Source of the DNA: Candidatus Aenigmatarchaeota archaeon
Lineage (GTDB): Archaea > Aenigmatarchaeota > Aenigmatarchaeia > Aenigmatarchaeales > DAIDAN01
NCBI GenBank assembly: GCA_027310605.1
Contig: DAIDAN010000022.1
Coordinates: 1 to 9,167 of the forward strand
Direction of reading: 5' to 3'
Length of the DNA: 9,167 nucleotides
The notes below the pieces were generated by a model that saw only the letters and a list, made by a program, of their open reading frames with translations, was not told where the DNA came from and searched no databases. Below are positions 1 through 5,498 of the stretch, piece after piece. Both the position numbers and the translations under genes were made by a program. Every line of letters begins with the position of its first letter. Position 1 is the first letter of the stretch.

Positions 1-2
1 AG

Positions 3-218
3 CATGGAGTGAGCCAACGTCAGGCGTGTCATTGTTTACGTGTGCCGCGCAGCAGCTACCAGTATAATCCTATGACCAAGAATGATACTCCGCTCATAGA
101 GGAGCTTGAAGGTCTTGTCGTCAAGCATCCAGCCATTGGGTTCTGGCAGGCGTACTATCGCATCAGGAGAAAAGGTTTTATCTTCTCTGGATGCAGAGTA
201 ATCTTATGTCCGAATTAG
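3..218 (+). pseudogene. IS3-family transposase (OrfB) N-terminal fragment, truncated
   Basis: The frame is open from the window edge and encodes the N-terminal helix-turn-helix part of an IS3-type OrfB transposase: SQRQACHCL...RSSYQY, then LIEELEGLVVKHPAIGFW and YYRIRRKGF. Recognition is from family knowledge. The resemblance stops near base 178, where relatives continue with a WNHKRVYR-like segment and here the sequence changes to FSGCRV and soon stops. The DDE catalytic core (integrase domain) is absent, so this cannot be an active transposase. The GTG at 9 may not be the real start, because the frame remains open upstream. The break lies about 10-30 bases before the homing endonuclease start. 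It is either a real insertion or deletion scar or an assembly join. IS3 elements are mainly bacterial, so the fragment stands out beside archaeal rRNA. Confidence 0.75.
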
Positions 219-805
219 ATTTGTTGGCGGGAATTATCGGAAGCGACGGTCATTTGGACAAAGACCAGCCTGCTGTTAGGATAGTAAACAAGAACAAGAA
301 GTTTCTTGAAGAAATCACAAAACCGATATTGGAGAAGTTCACAGGAAAGAAAATAAAAATAACAAATTCAATTTCGGGTTTTGGCAAAAAGCGGTTTCTG
401 ATAATCGTTTACGACAGGAAGTTGTGGAAAATCATGAACGAAAAATACGGAATTCCTTCGGGAAACAAATCAACAAACATTAAACTGCCTGAAAATATTT
501 CGCAGAAAGCGAAAATGAATTTTTTGCTTGGATGGATTTCGGGCGATGGAAGCGTGACTGTTGACAGGACAAGGCCGAAAATAGAAATCTGGTCAAAAAG
601 CAAAAACATTTTGTTGCAATTCAAGGAAATTCTTGAAAAAGAAATTATTGAATCAAGAATATTCAGCGCAAGTAACAAACGATTTATTTTGCGCATTTCA
701 AAAGTTAATTCTGTTAAATCTTTTTACAAGAAGTTTCAGATTCCGCATCCGGAGAAGCAAAGAAAACTTAGTATCTTAGCTTTCCAGCAGTTCAGAACGT
801 CGTGA
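191..805 (+). CDS. LAGLIDADG homing endonuclease, intron-encoded
   Basis: Single-chain, two-motif LAGLIDADG endonuclease of about 200 residues, the usual size for archaeal rRNA-intron enzymes such as I-DmoI. Motif 1 is LLAGIIGSDG at residues 11-20 and motif 2 is FLLGWISGDG at 111-120. The acidic residues D19 and D119 are in the metal-binding catalytic positions. By family knowledge it cleaves an intron-less copy of its target and so spreads its intron. ATG at 206 (MSELDLL) is an equally likely start, since it begins closer to motif 1. The last codons read FQQFRTS, then TGA at 803-805. They run through the inferred 3' splice site at 790/791 into rRNA exon sequence. The host intron appears to be inserted between E. 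coli 23S positions 2583 and 2584, but its 5' end and 5' exon are not present. Confidence 0.9.
   Translation: MQSNLMSELDLLAGIIGSDGHLDKDQPAVRIVNKNKKFLEEITKPILEKFTGKKIKITNSISGFGKKRFLIIVYDRKLWKIMNEKYGIPSGNKSTNIKLPENISQKAKMNFLLGWISGDGSVTVDRTRPKIEIWSKSKNILLQFKEILEKEIIESRIFSASNKRFILRISKVNSVKSFYKKFQIPHPEKQRKLSILAFQQFRTS
791..804 (+). rRNA. 23S rRNA mini-exon, 14 nt (E. coli 2584-2597)
   Basis: TTCAGAACGTCGTG is identical to the archaeal 23S segment that forms the 5' side of helix 93 in the peptidyl transferase centre, including the position of U2585. Upstream sequence ends CCAGC-AG. It does not match 23S, but it can pair with the missing upstream exon (GCTGGG), as expected for the 3' half of a BHB motif: central helix GCTG/CAGC, then bulge AG^T. 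Downstream it is cut by a second intron. Two introns separated by only 14 nt of exon is inferred from these junctions. Joining it to 1045 onward gives GAACGTCGTGAGACAGTTC, the universal helix 93 sequence. Confidence 0.75.
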
Positions 806-1044
806 TTCGATGTGGGTTTTCATTTTAGCGAAAGCAAGATTTCCGGTAAGGCGTGGGCGCGGTGAATTCACCGTCCCAAAATGAGAAGCGAAAGCTTCCG
901 TGACTTTAGGAGTAGCTTACGAGCGCTGCTTCCAGATTGAAGGCGACAAGTCGCCTTCTGTCGGTTTCCAAGGCAACACGCTTTACCTGAAATCGCGCTT
1001 TGGAAATAAGTGAAATAGATGCGATTATCCACACCGAACGACAT
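805..1044 (+). other. Archaeal BHB intron in 23S rRNA, 240 nt, no ORF
   Basis: The boundaries are set by a bulge-helix-bulge. The central helix is GTCG (799-802) with CGAC (1039-1042). The inner helix is TTCG (806-809) with CGAA (1035-1038), continued after one mismatch by TGTGG (811-815) with CCACA (1029-1033). The bulges are TGA (803-805) and ATA (1043-1045). Cutting both between bulge bases 2 and 3, as the archaeal splicing endonuclease does, restores the rRNA exactly. Outward, GAAC (795-798) can pair with GTTC (1050-1053), so the 3' bulge may be larger than canonical in the folded precursor. The intron is well folded: GGTAAGGCGTG (845-855) pairs with CACGCTTTACC (977-987), and there are hairpins at 885-898 (GAAA tetraloop) and 939-958 (9 bp). 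Insertion is after E. coli position 2597. Confidence 0.85.
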
Positions 1045-1318
1045 AGACAGTTCGGTCTTTATCTTCCGAGGGTGCAAAACCTGACCCGAAGGATGCCCAA
1101 GTACGAAAGGAACGTGCATCCGTGGCCTCTGGTTGGCCGGTTATCGAATCAGCGATAGCTTTAAGAAGTTCGGGGGAACAACGGCTTTTATGCAAAGATG
1201 TAAAACAATTGCCGTTAATAACAACGGCATGCTTTACAAGGCATTTTTTGGTATGATTGAAGATATTGGTGCGTTAGAACCTGCAGAAAGAACAATAATG
1301 GAAGAGATTTCTGCGGAA
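1045..1318 (+). rRNA. 23S rRNA, 3'-terminal exon (diverged)
   Basis: Starts AGACAGTTCGGTC, the 3' side of helix 93 with the conserved A2602, and continues through the helix 95 hairpin. In helix 95, GGATGC (1091-1096) and GCATCC (1116-1121) close around the sarcin-ricin loop at 1100-1113. Next come CCTCTGGTT and GCCGGTTATC, matching archaeal 23S. Further 3' the match weakens but remains traceable: TTCGG, then GGCT...AAAGATG for the usual GCTGAAAGCATC, a GCCGTT/AACGGC hairpin (1218-1235), TTGAAGA, and a terminal stem of CCTGCAGAAA (1280-1289) with TTTCTGCGG (1308-1316). The 3' end is approximate. The sarcin-ricin loop reads AGTACGAAAGGAAC instead of the near-universal AGTACGAGAGGACC. Maintained stems argue for a working, fast-evolving gene. 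The missing upstream 23S argues for a fragment. Both remain possible. Confidence 0.8.
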
Positions 1319-1735
1319 AACTTTAAAGATGCTGTGAAAAAAGCAAGGAAGAAGATATACAGTTCCGCTTCAATATCGTACGCATATTGGCTGAAAAGCG
1401 TTATTCCTGTTAACTCCTGTTATCAACCCATAAGAAAAAAGTTATCGCTGCGAGAAAGGTATCGCCGGGCAGCTACGCCATAATCGTTAAGCGCTGAAGG
1501 CATTAATAATCAGGCGGAAAATAATAAGACACAGAAGCAAAGCGATTTTTCCGTATCCGATAATTATGAAAGATTCAAAAAGAAAAATCGCGTTAAAGAA
1601 AAATAAAAAAAACAATAGTAAATGAATTAAAACTTTAAAGATATTTTTACGATTTTCAGATTTGATATAATACAAATAATAAATCAGTTTCGCTGAAAAC
1701 GCTGATAATTTTAGCCTGATTATTGCCGAGCTAAG
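1319..1735. other. AT-rich region without a recognised gene
   Basis: About 400 bases with no convincing gene. A plus-strand frame running through the 23S 3' end remains open to 1483 and its codon choice is not absurd, but it has no independent start and its first half is rRNA. From about 1560 the DNA is very AT-rich. An 11-nt perfect inverted repeat lies at 1505-1515 (AATAATCAGGC) and 1714-1724 (GCCTGATTATT), with partial matching beyond it. TATA-like sequence near 1660-1670 could serve the GC-rich stretch that follows. Confidence 0.5.
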
Positions 1736-1955
1736 CGCGAAACGATCGGGAAAAATAGGTGGATGCTGGCGGATGGAACATCCGCTTGATGGGGCAGTGG
1801 TGTACGCACGAAGCCAAAAAGGCGGGCTGCGGATTGGGAGAATCCGTATTCCGCCGTGGCCGCGACGTGTTCAGCCTTCTGCTCCCAACAGCGCAGTTTC
1901 AATCTCTCTAAAACGACCTGACCGAAAGTCCTTGTCTTTGCCGGTTGATTTTTTC
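1736..1955 (+). ncRNA. Candidate structured ncRNA, unidentified
   Basis: A GC-rich island inside AT-rich DNA, with no plausible protein. Hairpins visible: GCGGATG-GAA-CATCCGC at 1769-1785 (7 bp, 3-nt loop). A two-tier stem has GGCGG (1821-1825) with CCGCC (1851-1855) around CGGATT-GGGAG-AATCCG (1830-1846). A 3' hairpin has GAC..GAC (1915-1922), loop CGAAA, and GTC..GTC (1928-1936). A T-run at 1949-1954 follows and would fit a plus-strand terminator convergent with the methyltransferase gene. SRP RNA was considered but the GGAA/AGCAG helix-8 signature is absent; 5S rRNA and tRNA signatures are also absent. Strand and ends are inferred only from the T-run and base composition. Confidence 0.35.
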
Positions 1956-1956
1956 T

Positions 1957-3075
1957 TTACAGTTTGGTAGGCTTGCACAAAATCAGCGCATAGTCCTCAT
2001 TTTCGGTCAAGAAAAATCTTTTAACAACGAATCCTGTTTCAGCCACGAGTATCTGAATATTTCTTGGGATTGTCTTGTATGAAATCATCAGCAATATCTT
2101 TTCGCCTTTCTTCAGTCTAATTTTTTTGGAACCATAATTTATTTCCTTGTCTTTCTTGATTACAAACCTCGCTTCAACTTGGCTTTTGTTCCTGTTGAAC
2201 TTGACTTCAAAATATCCATCATTCTGCGTCAGCCCGAAATATTCCAATGCCGTAAAAATATTGTCCTGCCATATTCTATTTCCCCTATAGTGTCCCAGAA
2301 TGTCCTGCGTTCTCTTTATGTCAAACAATTCTATTCCAATCAGAAGATAATCCCTGAATGTCATGCTTTCCCTAATGTTGGTCAACACCCTGCTCATATC
2401 GGAAACATTCCCCAGAGTGTTCCCAAGAAACAGAATAAGATTGGCAGGGTAGTTCTTTTCTCTCAAAGGCTCTGTGATTTGGGCAAAGTTGCCTTCCTCA
2501 AAATCAATTTTCAGAAATTCGGAGTTTAAGTTGGGAAATTTTTTAAGAATGTTTGATTCTGCAAGCTTCAGGATATTCTCGCTTATGTCCAACGCGACAT
2601 ATTTTCTTTTGTATTGTTTCATCCTTTCAAGAAACAAATTTGCCTTTTCTCCGGTTCCGCAACCCAAATCTATCAGGTTTATTTTTTCCTTTACTTCGTT
2701 CAATATCTCCTTGGCATATTCTTTTATCAATTCTGTTTCAATTACGCCAAGCTCGTAATCTCTTGAATGAACAAGCGCATTCCATCTTCTGGCGCCGTCC
2801 TGCAAGTATTCAAACTTCAAAGGAATTTCATTTCTTCCTTTTAATGCTGTTACGAACTCGGAAACCTGCTTGCCTGAACCGAAAAATCCAGAAAGATTTG
2901 CTTCAGGCCCCTTGAATTTAAATAGAATTTTGTTTTTCCTGCAATATTCTTTCGCGGAATCTTCCGTGCCCAGATGTTTTATGACTTTCTGTTTAGTCTT
3001 TCCTTTATTTGATACGGTTTCGACTAACTGAAAGTATAATCTTCCCTTAACATTCTTCTTTCTTACGAATGCCAT
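1957..3075 (-). CDS. EgtD-like SAM-dependent methyltransferase with extra N-terminal domain
   Basis: Protein of 372 residues. Residues about 1-50 (MAFVRKKNVKGRLYFQLVET ... KQKVIKHLGT) look like the small beta-rich N-terminal module often seen in archaeal proteins and some transposases. Residues about 85-372 resemble the EgtD/histidine-methyltransferase group: LQDGARRWNAL (91-101), SAM motif I IDLGCGTGEKA (135-145), ALDIS (161-165) and FLGNTLGN (216-223), with a C-terminal ETGF...FLTENEDYALIL. Ergothioneine enzymes trimethylate histidine; the substrate here is unknown, and no egtB-like sulfoxide synthase gene is seen in the window, so ergothioneine synthesis should not be assumed. A TATA box (minus strand, 3094-3106) lies about 25 bases before the ATG, suggesting a leaderless or nearly leaderless mRNA. 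The stop is convergent with the candidate ncRNA. Confidence 0.8.
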   Translation of the reverse strand: MAFVRKKNVKGRLYFQLVETVSNKGKTKQKVIKHLGTEDSAKEYCRKNKILFKFKGPEANLSGFFGSGKQVSEFVTALKGRNEIPLKFEYLQDGARRWNALVHSRDYELGVIETELIKEYAKEILNEVKEKINLIDLGCGTGEKANLFLERMKQYKRKYVALDISENILKLAESNILKKFPNLNSEFLKIDFEEGNFAQITEPLREKNYPANLILFLGNTLGNVSDMSRVLTNIRESMTFRDYLLIGIELFDIKRTQDILGHYRGNRIWQDNIFTALEYFGLTQNDGYFEVKFNRNKSQVEARFVIKKDKEINYGSKKIRLKKGEKILLMISYKTIPRNIQILVAETGFVVKRFFLTENEDYALILCKPTKL

Positions 3076-3093
3076 AATCTATGGTGACTAACT

Positions 3094-3106
3094 AAATATT
3101 TAAATA
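3094..3106 (-). promoter_or_regulatory. TATA box of the EgtD-like gene
   Basis: TATTTAAATATTT on the minus strand, centred about 25 bases upstream of the ATG ending at 3075, the normal archaeal TATA-to-start-site distance. The mRNA would start close to the ATG. Confidence 0.6.
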
Positions 3107-3203
3107 CGTAAATAAAATTAGTCATCAAGATAATTATAGAAATAGAAAATCGCATGTTTTTCTTTTTGGATACCCTACACTTTTTCTTTTTTGAAGCTCA
3201 ATA

Positions 3204-3216
3204 CCAAAAAGAAAGG
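3204..3216 (-). terminator. T-rich 3' end of the RNase P RNA gene
   Basis: On the minus strand P1 is followed by GCCACCCC and then a pyrimidine run CTTTCTTTTTGG, consistent with archaeal termination at T-tracts. No separate hairpin is needed or seen. Confidence 0.4.
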
Positions 3217-3220
3217 GGTG

Positions 3221-3501
3221 GCATGAGTTGGAATTAGCCCGTCTTTTGTCTTGCGAGTCCAATTCCAAACGGAATCTTCTTACAATCGCGCGACGGCATT
3301 CGTCTGAGCAACCTACCCGCTGCTCTTTAGTCATCGCAGCCTACTTGGTCTTGCACCACGCCGATTTGTTTTTCAACTTAGGCGGCGTCTGCGCGAAGCG
3401 CAGTTTCGGTGGACGGAGCTTCCTCACGGCCCTTTTCTGCACAGAGCTTGTAAAAAGCGCCGGCGGAAAATTAACCGCGGCGGCCGCCTTTCCAACTCAT
3501 C
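3221..3501 (-). ncRNA. rnpB: RNase P RNA
   Basis: RNA subunit of RNase P, which trims the 5' leader of pre-tRNA. Terminal helix P1 is a perfect 11 bp: ATGAGTTGGAA at the RNA 5' end (complement of 3490-3500) pairs with TTCCAACTCAT at the 3' end (complement of 3223-3233). Conserved region I reads GAGGAAGCTCCGTC (complement of 3412-3425) and region V reads GACGGGCTAAT (complement of 3233-3243). Together they form P4: CCGTC with GACGG and AGC with GCT, leaving the universally conserved bulged U (complement of 3417). The span of about 280 nt suits an archaeal type. An internal hairpin CTGCGC-GAA-GCGCAG lies at 3389-3403. A TATA box 26 bases before the 5' end and an A/T-rich tail after the 3' end frame the gene. 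Open frames crossing it in both directions are chance. Confidence 0.88.
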
Positions 3502-3523
3502 AGGAAGAAGTTCGCCTGCAAAG

Positions 3524-3530
3524 TATAAAA
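3524..3530 (-). promoter_or_regulatory. TATA box of the RNase P RNA gene
   Basis: TTTTATA on the minus strand (within CTTTTTATACTT), centred about 26 bases before the inferred RNA 5' end at 3501. The agreement between the TATA position and the base of P1 supports both calls. Confidence 0.65.
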
Positions 3531-3629
3531 AGGTTGCTGGATAATTTTCCGGAAAGCGCTGCAACTTCGTTTTGCGCTTTCCTGACGGAAAGCATTTAAG
3601 CTAAAGAATAAAATAAGAACAGTAAATAA

Positions 3630-3677
3630 GAAAACCATTCGTATCTGTAGATTATTAATTTCAGAATAATGGTTTTC
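3630..3677. repeat. Inverted repeat GAAAACCATT / AATGGTTTTC
   Basis: Perfect 10-nt arms at 3630-3639 and 3668-3677 with a 28-nt AT-rich spacer, upstream of the Sec61-beta-like gene. It could be an operator or the terminal stem of a short RNA. Nothing else supports either choice. Confidence 0.35.
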
Positions 3678-3707
3678 GTAATAAAATAATTTCAAAATAA
3701 AATAAAA

Positions 3708-4055
3708 ATGGCGATTAAGATGGCACAACAGCGCGAAACAGCGCCTTCGGGAATTGCGGGGCTCGTGAGGTACGAGGAGGAGAAGAGCAAGGTGAACATC
3801 AGGCCTGAGTACGTTTTCGCGGGAATAGCGGCGATAGCGGAAATCGAGCTTCTGTCGCAGGGGCTGTTTTTCATAGCGGTTACATTCGGGATTCTTTTCG
3901 GGCTTTTGTTCTATTGGCTGTATGGCAAGACAGTTTTCCCGGAACATCATCCTGCCAAGCCCGTTTCTGTGCAGCCGCAGGCTTCGCAGACGGCACAACC
4001 TGCACAGCAGCCGCAGGAGGTTCAGCAGGCTCAGCGGGATATTGCGCAGCAATAG
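3708..4055 (+). CDS. Sec61-beta-like protein with Gln/Pro-rich C-terminal tail
   Basis: 115 residues. Residues 14-36 (GIAGLVRY, KSKVNIRPEYVF) follow the archaeal Sec61-beta pattern of a short cytosolic AGLxRY segment, then charged residues, then a hydrophobic anchor. That family is the small subunit of the SecYEG/Sec61 export channel. The anchor is longer than usual: residues about 36-52 (YVFAGIAAIAEIELLSQ) are moderately hydrophobic but acidic, and about 53-73 (GLFFIAVTFGILFGLLFYWLY) are strongly hydrophobic. Known members are about 50-90 aa and end soon after the membrane helix. This one carries about 40 further residues rich in Gln, Pro and Ala, ending AQRDIAQQ. The alternative start at 3720 (MAQQRET) would remove four residues. 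If the match is wrong it is a small membrane protein of unknown function. Confidence 0.55.
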   Translation: MAIKMAQQRETAPSGIAGLVRYEEEKSKVNIRPEYVFAGIAAIAEIELLSQGLFFIAVTFGILFGLLFYWLYGKTVFPEHHPAKPVSVQPQASQTAQPAQQPQEVQQAQRDIAQQ

Positions 4056-4092
4056 TTGGATTTTCTCGGAAATTATAACAACAACCGATAGG

Positions 4093-4100
4093 TTTAAATA
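4093..4100 (+). promoter_or_regulatory. TATA box upstream of the interrupted gene
   Basis: TTTAAATA preceded by a purine-rich AACCGATAGG that could act as a BRE. A start site about 25 bases on would leave a leader of some 25-30 nt before the ATG at 4149. Confidence 0.5.
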
Positions 4101-4148
4101 GTTTTGCTACAAATCTATAGTAAATATAATCCACACGAATATTAAGAG

Positions 4149-4496
4149 ATGAAAATTATGAAAGAGAAGCAGATAAACCTTGAATTGAAGCAGATGTTTG
4201 AAGGCGAGTATGATTTATTGCATAGCATAAAAAACGGACAAGAATTTAAGCATGTAATGACACGCAAAATAATTGATGCTTTTGAACCTTGTCTTGGAAA
4301 TCCTTTCTAAAAATCTGAAAGACTCTGTTTAGCGATGGCAAGGCAGTATGAAAAAGAAGGACAACCTGAAAATGCTTCTTATTGTTTGAAATATGCAAGA
4401 AAGTTTGCAGGCGAATTAGGAAAACTTGAAAGAATAAAAGTTGAATACAAAGCATTTCCGCTAAACATATCTTTGACATTAAAGGAGTATTTCTGA
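4149..4496 (+). pseudogene. Unknown small protein gene interrupted by one in-frame TAA
   Basis: A single reading frame of 115 codons from ATG 4149 (or ATG 4158) to TGA 4494-4496 is broken only by TAA at 4308-4310 (codon 54). The first part reads MKIMKEKQINLELKQMFEG and ends AFEPCLGNPF. The same frame continues KSERLCLAMARQYEKEG, SYCLKYARKFAGEL and ends SLTLKEYF. Both halves have the same codon style and charged, helical composition, and the second half could form TPR-like helices, so this looks like one gene with a nonsense mutation or a sequencing error. TAA is not the pyrrolysine codon (TAG), which argues against programmed recoding of that type. The halves could also be made separately, the second from ATG 4335. 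A TATA box precedes it. I do not recognise the family. Confidence 0.6.
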
Positions 4497-4601
4497 TTTG
4501 TTTCTGTTCCTATTTTCCAATCTTTTTATTCCTCTTCCGCCAATTCTCATTATATGGGCTGCATTCAAGCAACTATATTTCATACTTGTTAAAGTGATTT
4601 T

Positions 4602-5429
4602 ATGAAATCGCTCATCAAGCTCGGCCCCGCGGGCGTTCCGCTCTCTTCTGAAAAAAGGGACACTGCCTCCGGGATAAGGAAAGTCGCGGAGCTCGAGTTG
4701 CAGGCTCTTGAAGTGGAGTTCGTGCGCGGCGTGAACATGAGCCTCCAGACAGCGAAAGAAGTTGGGAGAGCGGCAAAAGAAAACAACATCGAGCTTTCAA
4801 TACACGCGCCATATTACATAAACCTCGCAAGCGAAAAAAAATCAATAATCGCGGAAAGCAAGAAAAGAATTCTCGACTCGCTGGAGCGCGGCGCGGAAAT
4901 GGGAGCGAGGATTGTGGTGGTTCACGCGGGCTATTACGGGAAGAACCGCGCGGAAGCGATAAGGATGATAGCGGACGCATGCGCGGAGATAGCGGAGAAA
5001 ATAAATAGGAACGGTTGGAACATTGTTTTGGGAATCGAGACGAGCGGGAAGCAGGGGCAATTCGGACCGCTTGAAGAAATTTTGGATATTTGTGCGAAAA
5101 TAAAAAACTGCGCTCCCGTGATTGATTTCGCGCACCTTTTTGCGCGGCAGGCGGGTAATATTGATTATGCAAAAATTCTGGAACAGGTAAAGCAATACAG
5201 ACATTTGCATTGCCATTTTTCGGGAATCAATTACAGCGTTGTTGGAATAGGAAAAGGGAACGAAAGAAATCACGAGCCGATCGGAAGGCCGCCTTTCAAG
5301 CCGCTCGCGGAAGAGTTGCTGAAACGAAAGACCGATATCACGATAATCTGCGAAAGCCCGCTGCTCGAGCAGGACTCGCTGAAGATGAAAAAAATTCTGG
5401 AGAGTCTGGGATATGAATTCAGCAAATAA
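4602..5429 (+). CDS. nfo: Endonuclease IV (apurinic/apyrimidinic endonuclease)
   Basis: 275 residues, normal for the family. The enzyme is a TIM barrel with three zinc ions that cuts the DNA backbone 5' to abasic sites during base-excision repair. Expected metal ligands are visible: H68 in SIHAPYYINLAS, H108 in VVVHAGYYG, E146 in GIETSGKQGQFG, D175 and H178 in VIDFAHLFAR, H205 in HLHCHFSG, H224 in ERNHEPIG and E251 in IICESP. Bacterial Nfo has Asp two residues before the last His (D229-R-H231). Here that place is R222, a change I believe also occurs in archaeal homologues. The ATG is preceded by AAAGTGAT at 4589-4596, a plausible ribosome-binding site. A TATA-like CATTATATGG lies near 4550. 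It appears to be monocistronic, with a separate TATA box before the next gene. Confidence 0.92.
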   Translation: MKSLIKLGPAGVPLSSEKRDTASGIRKVAELELQALEVEFVRGVNMSLQTAKEVGRAAKENNIELSIHAPYYINLASEKKSIIAESKKRILDSLERGAEMGARIVVVHAGYYGKNRAEAIRMIADACAEIAEKINRNGWNIVLGIETSGKQGQFGPLEEILDICAKIKNCAPVIDFAHLFARQAGNIDYAKILEQVKQYRHLHCHFSGINYSVVGIGKGNERNHEPIGRPPFKPLAEELLKRKTDITIICESPLLEQDSLKMKKILESLGYEFSK

Positions 5430-5470
5430 TATTTTCAGGTTTTCATTTTTCTGTTGATATTGAAAAATGC

Positions 5471-5478
5471 TTATATAT
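5471..5478 (+). promoter_or_regulatory. TATA box of the 276-aa membrane protein gene
   Basis: TTATATAT in an A-rich setting, centred about 25 bases before the ATG at 5499, which implies a leaderless mRNA. No Shine-Dalgarno sequence precedes that ATG. Confidence 0.65.
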
Positions 5479-5498
5479 GAAAAAAGCGAACTAAAAGC

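Noticed and set aside
805..1044. Group I intron at the I-CreI/L2593-type site
   Set aside because: The 3' exon would have to begin CGTGAGACAG directly after the intron, but the sequence is CGACATAGACAG. BHB cutting explains both junctions exactly, while no group I core elements were recognised.
868..1119. Minus-strand frame of 83 codons
   Set aside because: Lies inside the BHB intron and the rRNA exon; explained by RNA structure.
1133..1483. 116-codon plus-strand frame after the sarcin-ricin loop
   Set aside because: Its first 60 codons coincide with 23S rRNA segments and stems (TTCGG..., GCCGTT/AACGGC, the terminal stem to 1316). The remainder has no own start. The stretch after 1320 could still be coding, but nothing supports it.
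1487..1675. Minus-strand 62-codon hydrophobic frame
   Set aside because: Phe/Leu/Ile-rich because the DNA is very AT-rich; no ribosome-binding site or promoter.
1896..1914. GTTTCAATCTCTCTAAAAC, similar to the ends of archaeal CRISPR repeats (ATTGAAAC)
   Set aside because: Occurs once; no second repeat or spacer in the window, so no CRISPR array.
1736..1955. SRP RNA
   Set aside because: GGTCAGGTC occurs on the minus strand with GGGAGCAG 28 nt later, but the compact helix-8 GGAA loop arrangement is missing.
3134..3599. Open frames on both strands in the RNase P RNA region
   Set aside because: They cross the P1, P4 and internal stems of the RNA gene and have no protein-like motifs.
4615..5273. 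Two minus-strand frames of 185 and 143 codons within the endonuclease IV gene
   Set aside because: Antisense shadows; the plus-strand protein has all the expected metal ligands.
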